In this document: piece by piece, positions 58,908 to 64,000 of the stretch
Position numbering within the stretch: position 1 is the first letter of the stretch
Layout: each line of letters starts with the position of its first letter
Assembly: GCF_022664395.1 (NCBI RefSeq)
Contig: NZ_JAKRET010000001.1
Coordinates: 62,001 to 126,000, forward strand
Direction: 5' to 3'
Origin: Sphingomonas lacusdianchii
GTDB lineage: Bacteria > Pseudomonadota > Alphaproteobacteria > Sphingomonadales > Sphingomonadaceae
DNA: 64,000 nt
Translations under genes and position numbers: made by a program
Notes under the pieces: generated by a model
The model's database searches: none
What the model was told of the DNA's origin: nothing
What the model saw: only the letters and a program-made list of their open reading frames with translations

Positions 58908-60383
58908 ATGTCGATCTCGATCCAGTTCGCCCCCGACCGGGGAACCGCCACCGCCCTTGTCCTGCCCGTCGCCAGCGGGGGACTCGACCGGATCGCCGCG
59001 GCCGGGCTCGACGATGCCACTACGGCACTGGTCGCCGGCGCCGCCCGTGCCGGCCGGTTCGAGGGCGAGGCCGGGTCGATGGCCGAAATCTTCGTACCCG
59101 GTGACGGCGACAGCGCTGATCGCGTCATCCTGCTCGGCATCGGCGCCGGCGACGGCGCTGCGCTGGAAAAGGCGGGCGGCGCGCTTACCGGGCGCTTCCT
59201 GCTGTCGGGGCTGACCGGGCTGACCGTCGATTTCGCTGGCATTAACGTGTCGGCGGCATCGGTTGCACGCTTCGCGGCGACGGCGGCCCAGCGCGGCTGG
59301 CGGCAGGATGGCTATCGGACGAAGATGCCCGAAAAGTCGAAGCCAACGCTGACGACGATCACCATCGCCAACGCTCCGGACGGCATCGACGACGCCTTCG
59401 TCGCCGCCGATGCGATCACCCGGGGACTGGACCTGACCCGTACGCTGGTCACCGATCCGCCGAACATCCTCTACCCGGTCAGCTTCGTCGAAAAATGCCG
59501 CGAACTGGCCGATCTCGGCATCGAACTCACCATCCTAGACGAACGGCAGATGTCCGAACTCGGCATGGGCGCGCTGCTCGGCGTCAGCCTCGGCTCCGAA
59601 AAGGAAGCGCGCCTGCTCGCCATGCGCTGGAACGGCAAGGGTGAGGGCGATGTCGACCTCGCCTTGGTGGGCAAGGGGGTGACCTTCGACACCGGCGGCA
59701 TTTCGCTCAAGCCCGGACCCGGGATGGAAGACATGAAGTGGGACATGGGCGGCGCGGGCGCGGTCGCCGGCGCGATGAAGGCGCTGGCGTCGCGCAAGGC
59801 GAAGGCCAATGTCGTCGGCGTCGTCGGGCTGGTCGAGAACATGCCGGATGGCAAGGCGCAGCGCCCCGGCGACGTCGTCACCAGCATGTCGGGCCAGACG
59901 ATCGAAATCCTCAACACCGATGCCGAGGGGCGTCTGGTGCTGTGCGACGTGCTGACCTGGGTCCAGAAGACGCACAAGCCAGGAACCATCGTCGATCTCG
60001 CCACGCTGACCGGCGCGATGATCATCTCTTTGGGCAGCGAGCATGGCGGCATGTTCGCCAATGACGATTCGCTCGCCGACCAGCTGCTCGCTGCATCGCG
60101 TGAATCGGGCGACCTGTTGTGGCGCTTTCCGTTGTCGCCCGCCTATGACAAACTGCTCGACAGCCCGATCGCCGACATGAAGAATATCGGCCCGCGCGGC
60201 GCCGGATCGATCACCGCGGCGCAGTTCCTGAAGCGTTATATCGAGGACGGCGTCCGCTGGGCGCATCTCGACATCGCCGGCATGGTATGGGCCGACAAGC
60301 CTGGCAACCACCATGACAAGGGCGCGACCGGCTTCGGCGTGCGCCTGCTCGACCGGTTCGTCGCGGACAATTTCGAAGGTTGA
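58908..60383 (+). CDS. pepA: Leucyl aminopeptidase (M17)
   Basis: 491 residues; cytosolic dizinc aminopeptidase. A variable N-terminal macro-like domain, then VTDPPNILYPVSFVEKC, the metal/catalytic block VGKGVTFDTGGISLKPGPGMEDMKWDMGGAGAV and the M17 signature NTDAEGRLVLCDVL, later GAGSITAAQFLKRY. AAGGAAG precedes ATG 58908; an upstream extension antisense to lptD is rejected. holC follows, the usual pepA-holC pairing. Confidence 0.97.
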   Translation: MSISIQFAPDRGTATALVLPVASGGLDRIAAAGLDDATTALVAGAARAGRFEGEAGSMAEIFVPGDGDSADRVILLGIGAGDGAALEKAGGALTGRFLLSGLTGLTVDFAGINVSAASVARFAATAAQRGWRQDGYRTKMPEKSKPTLTTITIANAPDGIDDAFVAADAITRGLDLTRTLVTDPPNILYPVSFVEKCRELADLGIELTILDERQMSELGMGALLGVSLGSEKEARLLAMRWNGKGEGDVDLALVGKGVTFDTGGISLKPGPGMEDMKWDMGGAGAVAGAMKALASRKAKANVVGVVGLVENMPDGKAQRPGDVVTSMSGQTIEILNTDAEGRLVLCDVLTWVQKTHKPGTIVDLATLTGAMIISLGSEHGGMFANDDSLADQLLAASRESGDLLWRFPLSPAYDKLLDSPIADMKNIGPRGAGSITAAQFLKRYIEDGVRWAHLDIAGMVWADKPGNHHDKGATGFGVRLLDRFVADNFEG

Positions 60384-60399
60384 GGCCCGACCGCCTCAC

Positions 60400-60482
60400 A
60401 CGTCATTCCAGCGCAGGCTGGAATGTCCTGCGGAAAGCACGGCACACCCGCCGCGAGAGACCCCAGCCTTCGCTGGGGTGAC
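60400..60482. repeat. Two intergenic hairpins (CCAGC-type repeat)
   Basis: CATTCCAGC-GCAG-GCTGGAATG near 60404-60425 and ACCCCAGC-CTTC-GCTGGGGT near 60462-60481 form an inverted pair between pepA and holC. They are the same kind of REP-like element as at 16.97 kb but with a different core. Confidence 0.65.
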
Positions 60483-60510
60483 GGGTGGGGGAGGGCATAC
60501 AAGCGAACCT

Positions 60511-60948
60511 ATGAAAGTCGACTTCTACCACCTGACCCGCAGCCCGCTCGACCGCGTGCTCCCGCGCATCGCCGCGCGTCTGCACGGCGACGGCGAGCGG
60601 TTGCTCCTGGTGTCGGAGGATGCCGATCAGCGCCGCAATCTCGACATGCTGCTTTGGACCTACGCCCCCGACAGTTTCCTGCCGCACGCGCAGGCGGGGG
60701 CCGGAGAGGACAGCCTCCAAGCGGTGCTGATCGCTCCCGACGTCGTTGCGACCAAAACCGCCCGCAACATCGCGATCGTCGACGGCCGCTGGCGCGACGC
60801 GGCGCTGACCTTCGATCGCGCCTTCCACTTCTTTGGCGAAGACCATATCGCCGCCGCCCGCGCCGCGTGGAAGGGGCTGGCCGACCGCGACGGCGTCGAG
60901 CGCCGCTATTGGCGACAGGGCGACAATGGTTGGGAACAGGCGGCGTAA
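60511..60948 (+). CDS. holC: DNA polymerase III chi subunit
   Basis: 145 residues: VDFYHLTRSPLDRVLPRIAARLHGDGERLLLVSEDADQRRNLDMLLWTY and SFLPHAQAG are the HolC signature; FHFFGEDHIAAARAAW ends the fold. Links the clamp loader to SSB. ATG 60511 is chosen; the frame is open further upstream through the repeat without family similarity. Confidence 0.93.
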   Translation: MKVDFYHLTRSPLDRVLPRIAARLHGDGERLLLVSEDADQRRNLDMLLWTYAPDSFLPHAQAGAGEDSLQAVLIAPDVVATKTARNIAIVDGRWRDAALTFDRAFHFFGEDHIAAARAAWKGLADRDGVERRYWRQGDNGWEQAA

Positions 60949-61022
60949 CGCTTGCCTGTAACGCGGCGCCCGACTAGGGGGACCGTCAACTTCCAACCAG
61001 CAACGCAGGAGCTGCGACCACC

Positions 61023-61445
61023 ATGGCCGCCACCCGTACCTTTTCGATCATCAAGCCCGACGCGACCCGCCGCAACCTGACCGGCGCCGTCACCAAGATG
61101 CTGGAGGAAGCCGGCCTGCGCGTCGTCGCTTCGAAGCGCATCCAGATGACCCGCGAACAGGCCGAAGGTTTCTACGGCGTGCACCGCGAGCGTCCCTTCT
61201 TCAACGACCTCGTGTCGTTCATGATCTCGGGCCCGGTCGTCGTGCAGGTCCTCGAAGGCGAAAACGCCGTGCAGGCGAACCGCGACATCATGGGCGCGAC
61301 CAACCCGGCGAACGCCGAACCGGGCACGATCCGCAAGGAACTCGCCGAATCGATCGAAGCCAATTCGGTCCATGGCTCGGATTCGGAAGAGAATGCCAAG
61401 ATCGAGATCGACTTCTTCTTCAAGCCGGAAGAGATTGTCGGCTGA
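61023..61445 (+). CDS. ndk: Nucleoside diphosphate kinase
   Basis: 140 residues: [65 protein letters not shown], and the catalytic His in [11 protein letters not shown]. Balances NTP pools. AGGAG lies upstream of ATG 61023 and a strong terminator follows. Confidence 0.98.
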   Translation: MAATRTFSIIKPDATRRNLTGAVTKMLEEAGLRVVASKRIQMTREQAEGFYGVHRERPFFNDLVSFMISGPVVVQVLEGENAVQANRDIMGATNPANAEPGTIRKELAESIEANSVHGSDSEENAKIEIDFFFKPEEIVG

Positions 61446-61465
61446 TCGATCGGCCGATCGAATGA

Positions 61466-61505
61466 AAAAAGGCCCGCTTCCGATGAGGAGGCGGGCCTTT
61501 TTTTG
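61466..61505 (+). terminator. Rho-independent terminator of ndk
   Basis: Stem AAAGGCCCGC/GCGGGCCTTT with a 13-base loop, preceded by an A-run and followed by TTTTG; classic and bidirectional. Confidence 0.93.
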
Positions 61506-61534
61506 TTTCTGCGTTGGTCGGCTGCGAACTTGCC

Positions 61535-61815
61535 TCACCGTTCGTCCTGAGTAGCCGCTGAACCTGTCGAAGCGGCGTATCGAAGTACCGTTGGCGGCAG
61601 GTGCTTCGATACGAGCCTTCGACTGCGCTCAGCCCCTACGCAGCACGAACGGAAGCGGAAAAAGCTACCCCATTCTTCCATCCCGTTCGGGTCGAGCAGC
61701 TTCGAGCCTGCCGAGAAGATGGTCGGGTGAACCATGCCCCGCCTGGTTCACCCGACCCTCGTCGAGAACGGGCTGATTGGGCCACCCCTTCTCGACGACG
61801 GTTCTCGATAGGCTC
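61535..61815. repeat. Intergenic repeat region with several inverted arms
   Basis: The stretch between the ndk terminator and the next gene (minus strand) has no gene. It holds GTTCGTCCTGAG/CGAAG-type repeat arms (61541-61590 against 61605-61665) and a perfect 14-bp inverted repeat, GGTCGGGTGAACCA (61721-61734) against TGGTTCACCCGACC (61744-61757). CTCGTCGAGAACGG and CTTCTCGACGACGG flank it. Typical dispersed alphaproteobacterial repeats. Confidence 0.75.
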
Positions 61816-61854
61816 GAACCTCCAATGGGATTGAGACCGAGGGGAGAGCCCCCC

Positions 61855-62466
61855 TTACTTCACCCCGGCAGTCGCCGCGACCGCCACAACCGGCGTGCCT
61901 GCCGACACCGCGGCCGTCGCCGGCACCGCAACCGGCGTCGCCGACTCGGTGAACGCCTTCAACTCGCGACCCGCCGGAATGCGCGCGCTCTTGCCCGTGA
62001 CGAAGGGCGCCGCCGGCCACAGCAGCGCGACCGATGCCACCGTCGCGACGGTGTTGCCTTCGCCTTCCTGACGATATTTCCCGGTCACCGGGATGCGGCG
62101 ACCGTTCAGGTCGATCGAGCGGACCTGGATTTCCATCTTGCCCGACTTGCCGAACGCACCCTTGCCGGTCAGCCAGGTGACTTCGCCCACGGCGGGTGTG
62201 CCCTTAGGAATTACGACATAATCGCCCAGCATCACGTCGGCAGCGACGGTCAGCCCGAACTTGTAGCCGACCTCGATGCGACCGCCCTTGGTCGTCAGGT
62301 CCTCGTTCATCGACAGCAGCACTTCAGTGTTCGCCGGCAGCTGCGCATTGGCAGTGGCGCCCCCACGCGCGACGGCGGTCACCGGCGCCGACTGGTCCTG
62401 CGCGACCGCAGCGGTCATCGACGCGCCAGCGAAAGCGGCGACGCAAAGCATCTTCACGAACGTCAT
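61855..62466 (-). CDS. Secreted protein of unknown function
   Basis: 203 residues. A signal peptide (LCVAAFAGASMTAAVAQ) is followed by a beta-rich domain (ANTEVLLSMNEDLTTKGGRIEVGYKFGLTVAADVMLGDYVVIPKGTPAVGEVTW, MEIQVRSIDLNGRRIPVTG), one hydrophobic segment and an Ala/Val-rich tail. The 'LPANTEVLL...IPKGTPAVGEV' layout resembles VirB10/TrbI-like beta folds, which is only a hint. GGGGAAG precedes ATG 62466. No neighbour explains it. Confidence 0.8.
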   Translation of the reverse strand: MTFVKMLCVAAFAGASMTAAVAQDQSAPVTAVARGGATANAQLPANTEVLLSMNEDLTTKGGRIEVGYKFGLTVAADVMLGDYVVIPKGTPAVGEVTWLTGKGAFGKSGKMEIQVRSIDLNGRRIPVTGKYRQEGEGNTVATVASVALLWPAAPFVTGKSARIPAGRELKAFTESATPVAVPATAAVSAGTPVVAVAATAGVK

Positions 62467-62570
62467 GATCTTCCCCTCTACTTCCCCCCCATGGGAAGTC
62501 AGGCCGGATCGTATCCGATCGTGACGCCGCTGAATAGGGGCGGGAGAAGCGTGACTGAACCGAAACGGGG

Positions 62571-62825
62571 TTAACGCCCGCCCGCCTCCAGCAGTCCGCG
62601 CGGTGCCGCCAGTTCCCATGCATGGGCAACAGCATCGTCGATCGCGGCTGCGTCGCTATCCGGCAACGCCACCCAGCCATCGTCGCCGCGCACGGTCGCC
62701 GCGCCGTCCACCCGCACGAACGCTTCGCCTTCGACCAGAAAGACCGTCGCGCCATCCTCCTGTCGTTCCTCGACCCCCGGCAATACCTTCACTGCTTCAC
62801 GGATATGGTCGAGCATCTCGGTCAT
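62571..62825 (-). CDS. Small protein, MmcQ/YjbR-like fragment
   Basis: 84 residues. The segment LPGVEERQEDGATVFLVEGEAFVRVDG resembles the N-terminal part of MmcQ/YjbR proteins, but the DNA-binding C-terminal part of that family is not obvious and the protein is shorter. Its ATG overlaps the purN stop (ATGA), suggesting co-expression. Uncharacterised. Confidence 0.65.
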   Translation of the reverse strand: MTEMLDHIREAVKVLPGVEERQEDGATVFLVEGEAFVRVDGAATVRGDDGWVALPDSDAAAIDDAVAHAWELAAPRGLLEAGGR

Positions 62826-63391
62826 CGCGTCACAAACTCCGTCAGGGTTCGCGGGTAGAGGCGATGTTCCTCCACCAGCACCCGCGCCGCCAGCGTATCG
62901 GGCGTATCGTCGGGCAGGATCGGAACGCGCGCCTGCGCCAATACGCTCCCGGCATCGAGTTCTTCGGTCACGACATGCACCGAACAGCCCGCCTCGGCAT
63001 CGCCGGCGGCGATCGCCCGCGCATGGGTATCGAGGCCCTTATAGGCGGGCAGCAACGACGGATGGATATTGACGATCCGGTCGCGCCACTGGCCGACGAA
63101 CCAGTCCGACAGCAACCGCATATAGCCGGCCAGCGCGATCGTCTCGACCCCGGCATCCCGCAGCGCACCGTCGATCGCCGCCTCATAGTCCGCTTTCGGG
63201 ATGCCGCGCGGCGAATGGGCGAAGGTCGCGATGCCCGCTTCGGCAGCATGGGTCAGGCCGGCGGCATCGGGCTTGTCCGACGCCACCAGCACGACGTCAT
63301 AGGGGCAGTCCGCCGCCTTGGCGGCTGCGATCAGCGCCGCCATGTTCGATCCCCGTCCCGAAATCAGGACGCCGACACGGTGTTTAGCCAA
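62822..63391 (-). CDS. purN: Phosphoribosylglycinamide formyltransferase
   Basis: 189 residues; adds the C8 formyl group of purines using 10-formyl-[41 protein letters not shown], the catalytic block [25 protein letters not shown] and [18 protein letters not shown]. No ATG is available: the likely start is TTG 63391, overlapping the purM 3' end by 8 bp. A longer reading inside purM is rejected. Confidence 0.95.
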   Translation of the reverse strand: MAKHRVGVLISGRGSNMAALIAAAKAADCPYDVVLVASDKPDAAGLTHAAEAGIATFAHSPRGIPKADYEAAIDGALRDAGVETIALAGYMRLLSDWFVGQWRDRIVNIHPSLLPAYKGLDTHARAIAAGDAEAGCSVHVVTEELDAGSVLAQARVPILPDDTPDTLAARVLVEEHRLYPRTLTEFVTR

Positions 63392-64000
63392 GATGCGTCG
63401 CGCTCCAGTCGCTCCGCGCGCTCCACGTCCCAGCACTGCCCTTGACGGTGCAGCCCTTGTCGCCCGCATCGACCGTGCCGATCCGCACCACCGTCTCGCC
63501 AGCCTCCGCCAGCGCCGCCGCGACCGCCTCGGCGTCCTCGGCAGCGACCAGCACCGCCATGCCGATGCCGCAGTTGAACGTCCGCGCCATCTCTTCGGGC
63601 TCGATATTGCCCTGCGCCTGCAGGAACGCCATCAAGCGCGACTGCTCCCACGCATCGGCATCGACCGTCGCATGCGCCCCTTGCGGAAGGACGCGCGGGA
63701 TATTCTCCAGCAATCCGCCGCCGGTGATATGCGCCAGCCCGTGGATGCGCCCTTCGCGCAGCAGCGGCAGCAGCGACTTCACGTAGATCCGGGTCGGCGC
63801 CATCAGCGCGTCGATCAACAGTACGTCCTGATCGAACAGGGCAGGGCGGTCGAGCTTCCACCCCTTGTCGGCCGCCAGTCGCCGCACCAGCGAGAAGCCG
63901 TTCGAATGGACCCCCGACGATGCCAGCCCGAGGATGACGTCGCCCACCGCGACCTTGTCCCCGGTCAGCAGCTGCTCGCGCTCGACCGCACCGACGCAGA
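63384..64000 (-). CDS. purM: Phosphoribosylformylglycinamidine cyclo-ligase (C-terminal part)
   Basis: Makes aminoimidazole ribotide. About 205 residues are in the window, reading to the right edge: [37 protein letters not shown]-type block ([17 protein letters not shown]), [11 protein letters not shown] and DKGCTVKG. The N-terminal third is outside. Co-transcribed with purN by overlap. Confidence 0.95.
   Translation of the reverse strand, partial: CVGAVEREQLLTGDKVAVGDVILGLASSGVHSNGFSLVRRLAADKGWKLDRPALFDQDVLLIDALMAPTRIYVKSLLPLLREGRIHGLAHITGGGLLENIPRVLPQGAHATVDADAWEQSRLMAFLQAQGNIEPEEMARTFNCGIGMAVLVAAEDAEAVAAALAEAGETVVRIGTVDAGDKGCTVKGSAGTWSARSDWSATHLG

Overview
The window is GC-rich, densely packed alphaproteobacterial chromosome and looks like a Sphingomonas-type sphingomonad. 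The evidence is a PopZ (DUF2497) homologue beside valS, the pcm-TolC pair, the lptD-surA-pdxA-rsmA operon, an EcfG-like promoter, a TonB receptor with DUF3649/PepSY/DUF3325 partners, and several families of short inverted intergenic repeats. No transposase, integrase, phage gene, CRISPR array or rRNA is visible. Genes often overlap by ATGA or GTGA, so many are probably translationally coupled.

Layout, left to right. 1-4.8 kb: the cysS 5' part, a likely stress-regulated SRPBCC / Zn-alcohol dehydrogenase / SDR operon, and purU. 4.9-8.9 kb: a metal-resistance operon on the minus strand, in the order CnrY-like anti-sigma, CnrX-like metal sensor, ECF sigma factor, multicopper oxidase copA, outer-membrane copB. 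9.0-11.2 kb: tRNA-Cys and a frameshifted OafA/SGNH acyltransferase. 11.4-17 kb: pcm, a TolC family protein, popZ and valS. 17-22.3 kb: a lipid kinase, hemB, a GNAT acetyltransferase, a membrane-fused spermidine-synthase-like protein and a small lipoprotein. 22.3-22.75 kb: two identical tRNA-Arg(ACG) genes, each with its own promoter-like block and terminator, in a 235-bp tandem duplication.

22.8-32.4 kb is a plant-polysaccharide locus: a four-gene minus-strand operon (GH43, GH27 with NPCBM, GH27, GH43), a divergent FadR-type regulator and an acetylesterase. LacI-type operator-like sites (TGGTAGCG...) lie before both the operon and the esterase. 32.4-37.6 kb is an iron-uptake cassette (DUF4198; TonB receptor-DUF3649-PepSY-DUF3325) with a Fur-box-like site between the divergent units. 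37.5-51.3 kb is mixed housekeeping: trmFO, DUF488, DUF952-gyrA, MscS, a DUF885 hydrolase, NfeD-SPFH, a CitE-like lyase, an M28 peptidase and guaB. 51.5-64 kb holds rsmB, a TPR protein, rsmA-pdxA-surA-lptD (outer-membrane biogenesis plus B6 and rRNA modification), pepA-holC, ndk, and purM-purN at the right edge.

The two most interesting items are the CnrYXH-type regulatory trio joined directly to copAB, with all five CnrX metal ligands conserved, and the polysaccharide locus with its shared operator-like sites. Residue positions are hand counts; where given as 'about' they may be off by a few. Long antisense reading frames across the window are GC-rich artefacts and are not annotated.
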